Shown here in pieces: positions 16,711 to 25,338 of a DNA stretch of 64,000 nt (positions within the stretch are counted from its first letter, which is position 1; every line of letters starts with the position of its first letter). The stretch is from JAFLTL01 sp964389525 (GTDB taxonomy: Bacteria; Bacteroidota; Bacteroidia; Bacteroidales; Muribaculaceae): the NCBI GenBank assembly GCA_964389525.1, contig CAYMEX010000007.1, positions 57,132-121,131 on the forward strand. Direction: 5' to 3'. A program made the translations under genes and the position numbers. The notes under the pieces were generated by a model that did no database searches, had not been told where the DNA came from, and was given only the letters and a program-made list of their open reading frames with translations.

Positions 16711-18684
16711 TTATTTTGCCTTATACGATTCTATTCCGGCCTCAAGCCACTCTACAAACTTAGCCACATCCTCGTCATAATACGTGGGGCCGTCAAGCGG
16801 CTTTCCGGCATTGTCGAGCATTACATAGTATGGCTGGCTGTTGGCCTTGAACTTCATGCGCTGAAGATAGCTCCACTTGTCGCCGACTGTCGTGAGTCTG
16901 ATTTTCTTGCCGTTTTCGACCACCTCCATCGGCTGCGACAGTTTGGTCTTGTCGTCGACCATAAGCTTGATCAGCACGAAATTCTCCTTGATGATCTCCT
17001 CTACCTCCTCCGTGTCAAATACGGCGCCTTCCATCTTGCGGCAGTTCACACAGCCATATCCCGAGAAGTCAATCAGCACGGGGCGGTTGTTTGCAGTGGC
17101 ATAAGCCATGCCCGCGTCATAGTCGTCAAACTCCTCAAACTGGCCGCCGTCATAGAGATTGAAATCCTGCGTGTACAACGGAGGCACAAATGCGCTTACG
17201 CTTTTCAGAGGCGCGCCCCAAAGACCCGGAACAAGATATACCGCGAAACTCAGCGACACCATTGCAAGGAAAAATCTCACGATCGACACATGTTCGGTCG
17301 GAGTGTCGTGGGCGAAGTTGAGCTTGCCGAGCAGATACATGCCGAGCAACGCGAACATCACCACCCACAGCGATATGAACACCTCGCGGTCGAGTATTCC
17401 CCACCCGTAGGCGAGATCGGCCACCGAGAGAAATTTCAGCGAAAGAGCAAGCTCGAGGAAACCGAGCACAACCTTCACCGAGTTGAGCCAGCCGCCCGAA
17501 CGGGGCATCTCTTTAAGCCACGACGGGAAGATAGCGAACAGTGTGAACGGCAGAGCGAGTGCGAGCGCGAAAGCGCCCATTCCTATTGCCGGACCTGTGA
17601 TGTTGCCCATCGAGGCAGCCTCGACGAGAAGTGTGCCGATGATCGGGCCGGTGCAGCTGAACGAGACCAGAGCCAGGGTGAACGCCATGAAGAAGATGCT
17701 CAGCAGACCCGATGTTTTCTCTGCCTTGCTGTCTACGCTGTTGCTCCAGCTCGAAGGAAGCGTGATATTGAACGCTCCGAAAAACGAGATCGCGAACACA
17801 AGCAGCAGCAGGAAGAAAAGCAGATTGAAAATCGCGTTTGTAGCAAGATCATTCAGCTTGCTGGCTCCGAATATGAGTGTTATCGCCAGACCAAGAACCA
17901 GATAGATAACAACGATGCTTACACCGTAGGTGAGAGCGTCTCTGATAGCCTTGCTGCGCGATGATGTCTTCTTCAGGAAGAAGCTGACAGTCATGGGTAT
18001 CATCGGCCATACACACGGTGTGAGAAGTGCAAGCAGACCGCCAAGGAAGCCCCAGATGAAAATCGATCCCCACCCGGTGTTAGAGATCTGCGTCTGCTCG
18101 TCAGCCTTGTCGAACACTACAGGAGTCCACAGTTCATTCAGTATGGTCGATGCGGCATCGCCCTTTACCGATTCTCCGGCTGCAGAAGCCTGCTCTTCTG
18201 AGGCATTTTCGCCGTTTGAAGCCCCGCTTCCGGCCTCAAGATCAAAGACCTCTGTCTTCGGAGCGATACATGTCTGGTCATTGCATCCCTGAAAACCGAC
18301 ACTGACGCCGATCTTCACAGGAAGAGCGGTTCCCTCAGCGACGGCAAACTTCTGTGTGAAGCTCACATCCGACGCCCACCACGACAGTGGCATCTGAAAA
18401 ATCTCGTCAAGTTTCTCTATCGCTTTATCCGAGGCGGTGACATCACCTGTAAGACTGACGCCTTCTGGCAGCGTGAATGAAATGACTGTCGGATTCGGGC
18501 CACCTTCCGGCAGACTGAGTCCATACAGGTGCCACCCCTCGTCGATCTGGGCGTCAAGCGTGATTACACCACTGTTGTCCGAGTCCATGACAACATTGGC
18601 GCTCCAGTGTATCGGATCAAGCATCTGGGCCTTGGCAAAAACAGCCACAAGGCTCACCATGACTAACAAAAATATCTTTTTCAC
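16711..18684 (-). CDS. dsbD: Thiol:disulfide interchange protein DsbD
   Basis: 657-aa inner-membrane electron carrier moving reducing equivalents from cytoplasmic thioredoxin to periplasmic partners. The signal peptide (residues 1-19) leads into an N-terminal beta domain with a redox pair in GCNDQTC (C134, C139). The polytopic core (about 205-490) has Cys in LLALLTPCVWPMIPM and VSFSCTGPIIG. The C-terminal thioredoxin-like domain carries GCVNC at about 545. All three redox pairs needed for the relay are present. It is 71 bp downstream of rpe and is followed by a large hairpin. Confidence 0.94.
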   Translation of the reverse strand: MKKIFLLVMVSLVAVFAKAQMLDPIHWSANVVMDSDNSGVITLDAQIDEGWHLYGLSLPEGGPNPTVISFTLPEGVSLTGDVTASDKAIEKLDEIFQMPLSWWASDVSFTQKFAVAEGTALPVKIGVSVGFQGCNDQTCIAPKTEVFDLEAGSGASNGENASEEQASAAGESVKGDAASTILNELWTPVVFDKADEQTQISNTGWGSIFIWGFLGGLLALLTPCVWPMIPMTVSFFLKKTSSRSKAIRDALTYGVSIVVIYLVLGLAITLIFGASKLNDLATNAIFNLLFFLLLLVFAISFFGAFNITLPSSWSNSVDSKAEKTSGLLSIFFMAFTLALVSFSCTGPIIGTLLVEAASMGNITGPAIGMGAFALALALPFTLFAIFPSWLKEMPRSGGWLNSVKVVLGFLELALSLKFLSVADLAYGWGILDREVFISLWVVMFALLGMYLLGKLNFAHDTPTEHVSIVRFFLAMVSLSFAVYLVPGLWGAPLKSVSAFVPPLYTQDFNLYDGGQFEEFDDYDAGMAYATANNRPVLIDFSGYGCVNCRKMEGAVFDTEEVEEIIKENFVLIKLMVDDKTKLSQPMEVVENGKKIRLTTVGDKWSYLQRMKFKANSQPYYVMLDNAGKPLDGPTYYDEDVAKFVEWLEAGIESYKAK

Positions 18685-18755
18685 GTCGTTGTATTAATTT
18701 GGGTTCTGCGAATTTCTGGATGCAAAATAAAGACCTTACGCTTATGCCGATTGTG

Positions 18756-19400
18756 TTAAATGGCCGCAAGGCTGGCGATAGTCGACTCCGGGTCATCGCT
18801 GCCGAACACATAGCTTCCGGCAACTGCAACGTCACACCCCGCTTCGGCGACCTGCACCGCAGTCGTGGCGTTTATCCCGCCGTCAACCTCGATCAGAGCC
18901 TTTGAGCCGGTTTCTGCTATCAGCGCTTTGAGCTCTTTTATCTTGTTTATCACATTGCCGATAAACTTCTGCCCACCGAAGCCGGGATTGACCGACATCA
19001 GAAGCACCATGTCGAGCTCGGCGACAATATCCCTGAGCATCGACACCGGTGTGGCAGGATTCAGTGTCACGGCAGCTTTCATGCCGGCCTGCTTTATCGA
19101 CTGCACCGTGCGGTCGAGATGCGGACACACCTCCTGGTGCACATTCATCCACTCAGCGCCGGTATCGCGCACCTGAGCCACATACTTGTGAGGCTCCACG
19201 ATCATCAGATGCACATCAAGCGGCTTCTTGGCGATGCGCCCCACGGCTTCTATCACCGGGAAGCCAATGGAGATGTTGGGGACAAAGACACCGTCCATCA
19301 CGTCGACATGGATCATCGAAGCCTTGGAACGGTTTATCATCTCTATGTCGCGGCCGAGATTCAGAAAATCAGCCGACAGTATCGATGGCGAGACAAGCAT
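18756..19400 (-). CDS. rpe: Ribulose-phosphate 3-epimerase
   Basis: 214-aa TIM-barrel enzyme interconverting ribulose-5-phosphate and xylulose-5-phosphate in the pentose phosphate pathway. Signatures are VSPSILSADF at the N terminus, HVDVMDGVFVPNISIG with the metal-binding His and catalytic Asp, DVHLMIVEP, LMSVNPGFGGQKF, and IEVDGGINATT. Length is standard. It closes the tightly spaced minus-strand run ftsX, DUF3098, uppP, truB, queA, Usp, dedA, rpe, with 25 bp between dedA and rpe. Confidence 0.96.
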   Translation of the reverse strand: MLVSPSILSADFLNLGRDIEMINRSKASMIHVDVMDGVFVPNISIGFPVIEAVGRIAKKPLDVHLMIVEPHKYVAQVRDTGAEWMNVHQEVCPHLDRTVQSIKQAGMKAAVTLNPATPVSMLRDIVAELDMVLLMSVNPGFGGQKFIGNVINKIKELKALIAETGSKALIEVDGGINATTAVQVAEAGCDVAVAGSYVFGSDDPESTIASLAAI

Positions 19401-19425
19401 TGTATCTGATTGGTTTGAAGTTTTT

Positions 19426-20085
19426 TTATTTCTTGGGTCTGAACGCGTGTATCGCGATATAGGCCACGCAAAGCACCGCGAGTATTACGCCGGCGATGGT
19501 GAGATAGCCGTTGTATTTTTCCACCGCATCAAAGAGCTGGTCATATGGCACCGTCTTGGCGAGCCAGAACCCGAGCAGAGCGAGCACGACGTTCCACACC
19601 AATGCACCGAGTGCTGTGAAAAGCATGAACGACCACACGTTCATACGCGACAGACCCGCCGGTATCGATATCAGCTGGCGTATCGCAGGTATCAGGCGTC
19701 CGACAAACGTCGAGATCGCGCCATGACGGTCAAAATACCGCTCGGCCTTGTCGACCTTTTCCGGCGTGATAAGGCACGCACGTCCGAGCCGGCTGTCGGC
19801 AAACCTGTAGACGATCGGGCGTCCGATCCACAAAGCGAGCAGATAGTTTATCAGCGCACCGACGACAGCACCGGCCGTAGCGCAAAGCACGACTACAGAC
19901 ACATTCATGTCGCCGCGGCTCACTGCGAGATACGCGGCCGGAGGCACGACCACCTCACTCGGAAACGGTATGAACGAGCTCTCTATCACCATGAAGAGAA
20001 ACACGAACCAGTAAGAGGCATTGTCGCAGAAAAACTGGAATGCCGCCGATGCGTTGAGATAGTCAAATATCGAGAGTGTTATCAT
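19426..20085 (-). CDS. DedA family inner-membrane protein
   Basis: 219 aa with about five hydrophobic segments and the DedA signatures: FIPFPSEVVVPPAAYLA near residue 45, a GALINYLLALWIGRP segment, FVGRLIPAIRQLISIPAGLSRMN near 145-165, and a final single transmembrane helix before RPKK. DedA proteins are implicated in recycling undecaprenyl phosphate and other lipid carriers across the membrane and in proton-motive-force homeostasis. The nearby uppP in the same transcription run fits a lipid-carrier theme. It is 18 bp after the Usp gene. Confidence 0.92.
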   Translation of the reverse strand: MITLSIFDYLNASAAFQFFCDNASYWFVFLFMVIESSFIPFPSEVVVPPAAYLAVSRGDMNVSVVVLCATAGAVVGALINYLLALWIGRPIVYRFADSRLGRACLITPEKVDKAERYFDRHGAISTFVGRLIPAIRQLISIPAGLSRMNVWSFMLFTALGALVWNVVLALLGFWLAKTVPYDQLFDAVEKYNGYLTIAGVILAVLCVAYIAIHAFRPKK

Positions 20086-20103
20086 TTCAGATCACTTCAA
20101 AAC

Positions 20104-21363
20104 TTAAACAGGCACTACAAGCATTGGGATATCGCAGTGGAAGATCATCCTGTGGGCAAGCCCCGGGTTAAACAGTCGTGCAAGAGCATTCTTGCGCTTG
20201 TTAGGGATGATTATGATTTCCATCGGACGCTCCTGCTGCAGCTTCTCAAACTCCTCTATGTCATTAAGACCCGACACGGTCTTTACCTCAAAGTCATAGC
20301 CCGGGTAATGTATCTTGCAGTACTCAAGCAGCATCTCCATAGCCCGCCCGGTCTCGTCATTCTGGCTGCGCCCCCTTTTGCGGCCGGCGTAGACAAGATT
20401 GATATGAAAAGGCGATGACGGGAAAAGCTCATGCACCTTCTCAAGCACACCGAAATCGTCATCATCGAGATTGGCGAAGAAAGCGACCTGACGCATACCC
20501 TCTGCCGGAAGCGGAAGACGCATGCTCTCAGGCACCGTAAAAGCGACCGAGCGGCACGAATCCAGGACCTCGGCCGTCACACTTCCGATCATATCCGACT
20601 CCTTCTTGTCCGCTCCGCGTGTGCCCATCACAATCAGCATCGGCGATGTGCAGCGCGCATACTCCAGTATCACCTCCTCGGCGAGACCGTCGATTACCTC
20701 GGTAGTAAACTTTACAGCAGGTATTATTCCCGTTTTTATGTACTCCCTGATACGGTCGGCAAACTCCTCCATCCGCTTCCTCGCGAGTATGCCGAGTTCC
20801 TCCGAAGCCTCATCGCCCGGATCCATCAGACCCGAGTCGGGAGTAATCGTGAAATTGTCGGCACGCGAAGGAGTCACATAAGCATAAAGCAGTACGATCG
20901 ATGCGCCGTGATCCGATGCCATTCCGAAAGCCAGACGAGCCGCCGTGAACGAGTAATCCGAGAAATCAACAGGCACAAGTATCGTCTTGCCCGAAGGTCG
21001 GCTGCTCACCGACACCTTCTTTCTCAGACCGACACGGCGCCCGACAGACGTTATCGTCCGTTCCGTCGGCTTTGTCGAGTCTGAGGATTCCGACGCGACT
21101 GCATCCCCGTCGTCATAGAGAGGGAATATTTCGATGTTCTCTATGATGCGCAACGCAGCCGGTATGTCATCCTCACTTATTCGCACTTCTATCGGATGCT
21201 CCACAAACCTGTGACCGAGACGTGCTGCCACAAGCTCGGCCTCAACCCCTTCATGTTTCAGAAGACGGCGCAGCCTGTCTGCATGATCACGCGTGTGCAG
21301 TGCCACTGTCACCTTGCGCGACTGCTTTCCCGAAACAGCCTTGTTGTTATCCCTGCTGTCCAT
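20104..21363 (-). CDS. Tandem universal stress protein with an N-terminal DUF2007-like signalling domain
   Basis: 419 aa from the ATG at 21363. An in-frame ATG at 21438 would overlap queA and adds a Lys/Arg-rich, non-conserved leader, so I reject it. Residues about 17-85 (VTVALHTRDHADRLRRLL... VRISEDDIPAALRIIENI) resemble the small DUF2007 domain. Then two Usp modules follow: TILVPVDFSDYSFTAARLAFGMA with the ATP-loop-like IVMGTRGADKKESDMIGSVTAEVL (about 120-270), and a degenerate second half (about 285-419) ending FHCDIPMLVVPV. Probably a cytosolic nucleotide-responsive stress protein. The domain fusion is the unusual part. Confidence 0.82.
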   Translation of the reverse strand: MDSRDNNKAVSGKQSRKVTVALHTRDHADRLRRLLKHEGVEAELVAARLGHRFVEHPIEVRISEDDIPAALRIIENIEIFPLYDDGDAVASESSDSTKPTERTITSVGRRVGLRKKVSVSSRPSGKTILVPVDFSDYSFTAARLAFGMASDHGASIVLLYAYVTPSRADNFTITPDSGLMDPGDEASEELGILARKRMEEFADRIREYIKTGIIPAVKFTTEVIDGLAEEVILEYARCTSPMLIVMGTRGADKKESDMIGSVTAEVLDSCRSVAFTVPESMRLPLPAEGMRQVAFFANLDDDDFGVLEKVHELFPSSPFHINLVYAGRKRGRSQNDETGRAMEMLLEYCKIHYPGYDFEVKTVSGLNDIEEFEKLQQERPMEIIIIPNKRKNALARLFNPGLAHRMIFHCDIPMLVVPV

Positions 21364-21406
21364 AGATTCACGATTTTTTGTTGGAGAGATTCTTTTCTTA
21401 CGACGC

Positions 21407-22456
21407 TTAGATGATGAGCATAGCATCACCATAGGCACCGAAGCGGTACCCTTCCTTCACTGCGACATCATATGCGTTCATCACATTGTTGTAGCCGCCG
21501 AATGCCGTGGTAAGCATCAGCATTGTCGAGTAAGGAAGATGGAAGTTGGTGACAAACGACGTAGTCACTGTAAAATCATAGGGAGGGAAGATAAACTTGT
21601 TGGTCCATCCCGATATCGACTTCAGGTGTCCGTCCATGCTCACGGCATCAGAGATACCGCGCAGAACCGACGAGCCCACCGCACATACCTGGCGTCCCTC
21701 GTCCTTGGCTTTGTTCACCATCTCCACGAGTTTAGGGCTGACCTCGACCTCTTCAGAGTCCATGCGGTGCTTTGTAAGATCCTCCACATCAATGTCACGG
21801 TATGCGCCCAGACCGCTGTGCAGAGTTATGAAGCCACGCTCCACACCCTTGATCTCCATATGCTTCATCAGCTCGCGGCTGAAGTGCAGACCGGCCGAAG
21901 GAGCCACTACCGCACCCTCATGGCGGGCGAATACCGTCTGATAGTCGTCTGCGTCACAATCTTCCGATTCACGGGTGAAATACGGAGGGAGCAATGTTTT
22001 GCCCAGACTGAACAACGCATTTTTAAACTCCTCGTGGGTGCCGTCGTAAAGAAAACGGAGCGTGCGGCCTCTCGAGGTCGTGTTGTCGATTACCTCGGCA
22101 ACAAGCATGTCATCATCCCCGAAATAAAGTTTGTTGCCGATACGTATCTTGCGTGCAGGCTCAACAAGCACGTCCCAGAACTTGTTTTCCTCATTGAGCT
22201 CACGCAACAGATGCACCTCGATCTGAGCGCCGGTCTTCTCCTTGTTGCCGTAGAGTTTGGCCGGGAATACACGGGTATCGTTAAATACCATTACATCTCC
22301 TTCATCAAAATATTCAAGTATTTCCTTGAACACCTTGTGTGTGATTTCTCCTGTCTTGCGGTTGAGCACCATCAGGCGGCACTCATCGCGATGAAATGTC
22401 GGATGATCTGCAATAAGCTCTGCTGGCAGGTTATAGTTGAATTGCGAAAGTTTCAT
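21407..22456 (-). CDS. queA: tRNA preQ1(34) S-adenosylmethionine ribosyltransferase-isomerase
   Basis: 349-aa QueA, which transfers and isomerises the ribosyl moiety of SAM onto preQ1 at tRNA position 34 to give epoxyqueuosine. The N terminus MKLSQFNYNLPAELIADHP and the segments MVFNDTRVFPAKLYG, PSAGLHFSRELM and FITLHSGLGAYRDI are family-typical, and FHLPYSTMLMLTTAFGG ends the active-site region. It follows truB by 48 bp, a gene order conserved in Bacteroidetes (ftsX, DUF3098, uppP, truB, queA). Confidence 0.96.
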   Translation of the reverse strand: MKLSQFNYNLPAELIADHPTFHRDECRLMVLNRKTGEITHKVFKEILEYFDEGDVMVFNDTRVFPAKLYGNKEKTGAQIEVHLLRELNEENKFWDVLVEPARKIRIGNKLYFGDDDMLVAEVIDNTTSRGRTLRFLYDGTHEEFKNALFSLGKTLLPPYFTRESEDCDADDYQTVFARHEGAVVAPSAGLHFSRELMKHMEIKGVERGFITLHSGLGAYRDIDVEDLTKHRMDSEEVEVSPKLVEMVNKAKDEGRQVCAVGSSVLRGISDAVSMDGHLKSISGWTNKFIFPPYDFTVTTSFVTNFHLPYSTMLMLTTAFGGYNNVMNAYDVAVKEGYRFGAYGDAMLII

Positions 22457-22504
22457 TATTGCTTTATATCTTTATTAAAATCTTGATCTTTAACGTGATG
22501 CTGA

Positions 22505-23230
22505 CTATGACTCTTGACTGTCGGCGTACTCCTCCGGATACTCGATCGGAGTCTCCCTTATCAGTTTGGCCGCATCATCGACACTGAGACAATCTCCCTC
22601 TCCGACTTTTCCGACACGGGTTCTACGCAACGCCGTCAGATGCGCCCCCGTTCCAAGGTCCTCGCCGATGTCTCGTGCAAGAGCACGTATGTAAGTTCCC
22701 TTGCTGCACACTACCCTGACTGTTATCGACGTCTGGCTGTAACGAAGCAGCTCTATCTCATCGATAACAAGCACCTTAGGTTTCAGCTCAACAGCCTCGC
22801 CGCGTCGTGCCGACTTATAGGCCCGGTGTCCGTCAACCTTGCAGGCCGAGAAAGCCGGCGGTACCTGTTCTATTCTTCCGGTAAACTTTTTAAGAGTGGC
22901 TTCAACAGCTTCGCGGGTTATGTGGTCGGTCGGATAGTGTGAATCAATTTCCGTTTCAAGATCAAACGACGGAGTCGTGGCTCCGAGTGCGATCTCTGCG
23001 ACATACTCCTTGACCCCGGCCTGAAGCTCCTCGATGCGCTTTGTGGCTTTTCCGGTGCATATGATCATCACACCCGTTGCAAGCGGATCAAGCGTTCCGG
23101 CATGACCGACCTTGAACTTCTTGACACCATAACGACGCAGTATCATACCGCGAAGACGCTTTACAGCATCAAATGAAGTCCAGCCCAGAGGCTTGTCGAT
23201 ATATAATATTTCTCCTGTAAGGAAATCCAT
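22505..23230 (-). CDS. truB: tRNA pseudouridine(55) synthase
   Basis: 241-aa pseudouridine synthase that makes psi55 in the T-loop of tRNAs. It has the N-terminal YIDKPLGWTSFDAVKRLR, the catalytic motif VGHAGTLDPLATGVMIICTG with the nucleophilic Asp, YVAEIALGATTPSFDLE, and VVCSKGTYIRALARDIGEDLG. A short C-terminal tail replaces a full PUA domain, as in many Bacteroidetes TruB proteins. It sits 16 bp after uppP in the conserved run. Confidence 0.96.
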   Translation of the reverse strand: MDFLTGEILYIDKPLGWTSFDAVKRLRGMILRRYGVKKFKVGHAGTLDPLATGVMIICTGKATKRIEELQAGVKEYVAEIALGATTPSFDLETEIDSHYPTDHITREAVEATLKKFTGRIEQVPPAFSACKVDGHRAYKSARRGEAVELKPKVLVIDEIELLRYSQTSITVRVVCSKGTYIRALARDIGEDLGTGAHLTALRRTRVGKVGEGDCLSVDDAAKLIRETPIEYPEEYADSQES

Positions 23231-23246
23231 TATTCTGTTAAGTCTC

Positions 23247-24080
23247 TTAGATAAATATGCAGAGCAGGCCTACGGCAATACAATAGAGCGCGAACCACAC
23301 GAGCTTCCCTTTCGAGACAAGATCGATCATCCACTTGCAGGCAAGACATCCGACAACAAATGAAGTGATGAAGCCCACAATCATCGGCATCGCGCCGACA
23401 CTTGCCATCACCGCCTCGTCACCGCCATGCACCATCTTGACAACGTCGAGAAGAGCCTCGCCGAGTATCGGTATGATCACCATGAAGAACGAAAACTCAG
23501 CCACGCGCTCGCGCTTGTCTCCGATCATTATGCCCGTAGCGATCGTCGTGCCTGAGCGGCTGAGCCCGGGCAGCACGGCAACAGCCTGCGAACATCCGAT
23601 GACAAACGCGTCAAACCATGTGATTTCACGCGGCTTATAGGCTTTACCGCCACTCCGCAGAAGCGGATTGGTACGGAAAAAGAATGCGAATGCGAGCAGC
23701 AATGCGGTGAAGCACAGGCAAAAGCCCACGATCTTAAGATCACCGCCAAAAAAGCCCTCGATCTGATCTTTGAAACAAACGCCGACGATACCGACAGGCA
23801 CTGCCGACAAAAGCAGCTTCCACACATACGGGAAACCCTCCGACCGTGTACGCCACCCGAAGAAATCGCGGCACAGCGGCACAAAACGCCGCCATAGCAC
23901 CACAATCGTGCTAAGAACTGTAGCGACATGAAGAACGACATCAAACTGCAGTGACTCCGCGCCCGACAGATCAAGCCCGAGAACCTGACGGAAAATCTCG
24001 AGATGACCGCTCGAGCTTATCGGCAGATACTCGGCAAGCCCCTGTACAAGACCGAGGATAAATGCGTCTATAACATCCAT
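23247..24080 (-). CDS. uppP: Undecaprenyl-diphosphatase (BacA/UppP)
   Basis: 277-aa polytopic membrane enzyme dephosphorylating undecaprenyl pyrophosphate so that the lipid carrier can be reused for peptidoglycan, O-antigen and capsule. The two signature regions are present: LAEYLPISSSGHLEI near residues 16-30, and LPGLSRSGTTIATGIMIG near 165-180 with the catalytic Ser/Arg/Ser set. About eight hydrophobic segments are seen. It lies 18 bp after the DUF3098 gene. Confidence 0.95.
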   Translation of the reverse strand: MDVIDAFILGLVQGLAEYLPISSSGHLEIFRQVLGLDLSGAESLQFDVVLHVATVLSTIVVLWRRFVPLCRDFFGWRTRSEGFPYVWKLLLSAVPVGIVGVCFKDQIEGFFGGDLKIVGFCLCFTALLLAFAFFFRTNPLLRSGGKAYKPREITWFDAFVIGCSQAVAVLPGLSRSGTTIATGIMIGDKRERVAEFSFFMVIIPILGEALLDVVKMVHGGDEAVMASVGAMPMIVGFITSFVVGCLACKWMIDLVSKGKLVWFALYCIAVGLLCIFI

Positions 24081-24098
24081 GACACGTTCGTTTCTCGG

Positions 24099-24428
24099 TT
24101 ACGCTTTTGCAGAGTCCTTCTCACTCTTCGATGATTTCGGACGATAGATTATAGCGAATCCCATAAACAGAAATCCCAGGAAGGCGATTGTCGGTCCGAC
24201 AACAACCCTTCTGGCAGAAAAAATGTCCGGATTAAATGCTTCCTCCGTCGCGCCAGGTCCGAGCATTAGCAGAAAACCGGCCACTATAGTGGCTGCGGCA
24301 ATTGCCATGAGCTTGAAATTGAGTTTGAGCAATGGAAACTCCGACGGCTTTTCGATCTCGACCCTGCGTCCGGCCGCCGGGCGGTCAGTTACATGTCGCT
24401 GGTCTCTGCTTTTTATATTTGATGCCAT
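24099..24428 (-). CDS. DUF3098 two-helix membrane protein
   Basis: 109 aa. A charged cytosolic N terminus is followed by two transmembrane helices (about 40-60, LMAIAAATIVAGFLLMLGPG, and 75-95, VVVGPTIAFLGFLFMGFAIIY), with FNPDIFSARRVVVGPTIAFLG between them, the DUF3098 signature. It is a Bacteroidetes-specific partner gene found between ftsX and uppP. A cell-envelope or division role is a guess from that placement. It lies 21 bp after ftsX. Confidence 0.88.
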   Translation of the reverse strand: MASNIKSRDQRHVTDRPAAGRRVEIEKPSEFPLLKLNFKLMAIAAATIVAGFLLMLGPGATEEAFNPDIFSARRVVVGPTIAFLGFLFMGFAIIYRPKSSKSEKDSAKA

Positions 24429-24449
24429 TATGTTTTTATACTCTGTTGT

Positions 24450-25325
24450 CTATCTGAACATTTCATCGTAGCTGAGTCGCAGATAACGGTTGGTCGACAT
24501 AAGCGCGGCAATCACGCAGATGACAACACCGGTCACCATCATCATGCCGGCGACAACCGCCAGCTCGGCAATCGACACATATGCACCGATCTGAGCCTCA
24601 AACCTCGATACTCCCGATATAAGGGCAAGAAGCATCACTGCCGACACAATTCCGGCGATGAGCCCCTGCCACATACCCGATACAAGAAACGGGCGTCGTA
24701 TGAATGCCCCGGTCGAGCCGACCAGTTTCATCGTGTGGATCGTAAACCGACGCGCATATATCGAAAGCCTGATCGTGTTGTTGATCAAGACAAACGATAT
24801 TATGAGCAATGCCAGTGCTATCGCGCCGAGCACCTTGAAGATCATCACGATATTGGCGTTGACCGCATCGATCATGTCGGTGTGCACGGTGATGCTGTCC
24901 ACACCGCGGCTCGATCCGTACCGCTCGGTTATCTTATTCAGGCTGTCGACCGATGCCCAGGCGGCATTCACCTTCACTTCCAGCTCGGTCGAAAACGGGT
25001 TAAGGCCAAGCACCTCAACCACATCTTCACCCGTTTCCTCGCGCCACCTTCGCGCCGACTCGTCTGCCGTGTGCTCCACAACCGACAGGGCGAATGCCCG
25101 CGAGCTAATATCCCTTTTCAGGGCATCACACTCCTCCGGCGTAGCGCTGTCGGTCATAACGACATCAAATCCCACACTCTCACGCACGGTATCTGCCACC
25201 TTGCGGGTAACGAGCGCGACGACGGCAAGCAGCCCAAGCACAAAGAGCACAAGAGCCACCGATACCGTCGACGTGATTTTTGCACCTGCAGTCGAGAACA
25301 GTCGGCGTTTGCGTCGGTTGTCCAC
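24450..25325 (-). CDS. ftsX: Cell division ABC transporter permease subunit FtsX
   Basis: 291 aa. N-terminal transmembrane helix (about 18-38), a periplasmic domain (about 45-165), then three helices (about 165-190, 215-240, 260-282) in the FtsX/MacB-type permease fold. With the ATPase FtsE it controls peptidoglycan hydrolases at the septum. FtsE is not encoded in the window. It begins the run DUF3098, uppP, truB, queA, as in other Bacteroidetes, and follows gpmI by 13 bp. Confidence 0.93.
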   Translation of the reverse strand: MDNRRKRRLFSTAGAKITSTVSVALVLFVLGLLAVVALVTRKVADTVRESVGFDVVMTDSATPEECDALKRDISSRAFALSVVEHTADESARRWREETGEDVVEVLGLNPFSTELEVKVNAAWASVDSLNKITERYGSSRGVDSITVHTDMIDAVNANIVMIFKVLGAIALALLIISFVLINNTIRLSIYARRFTIHTMKLVGSTGAFIRRPFLVSGMWQGLIAGIVSAVMLLALISGVSRFEAQIGAYVSIAELAVVAGMMMVTGVVICVIAALMSTNRYLRLSYDEMFR

Positions 25326-25338
25326 GTCCTGAGTCAGT

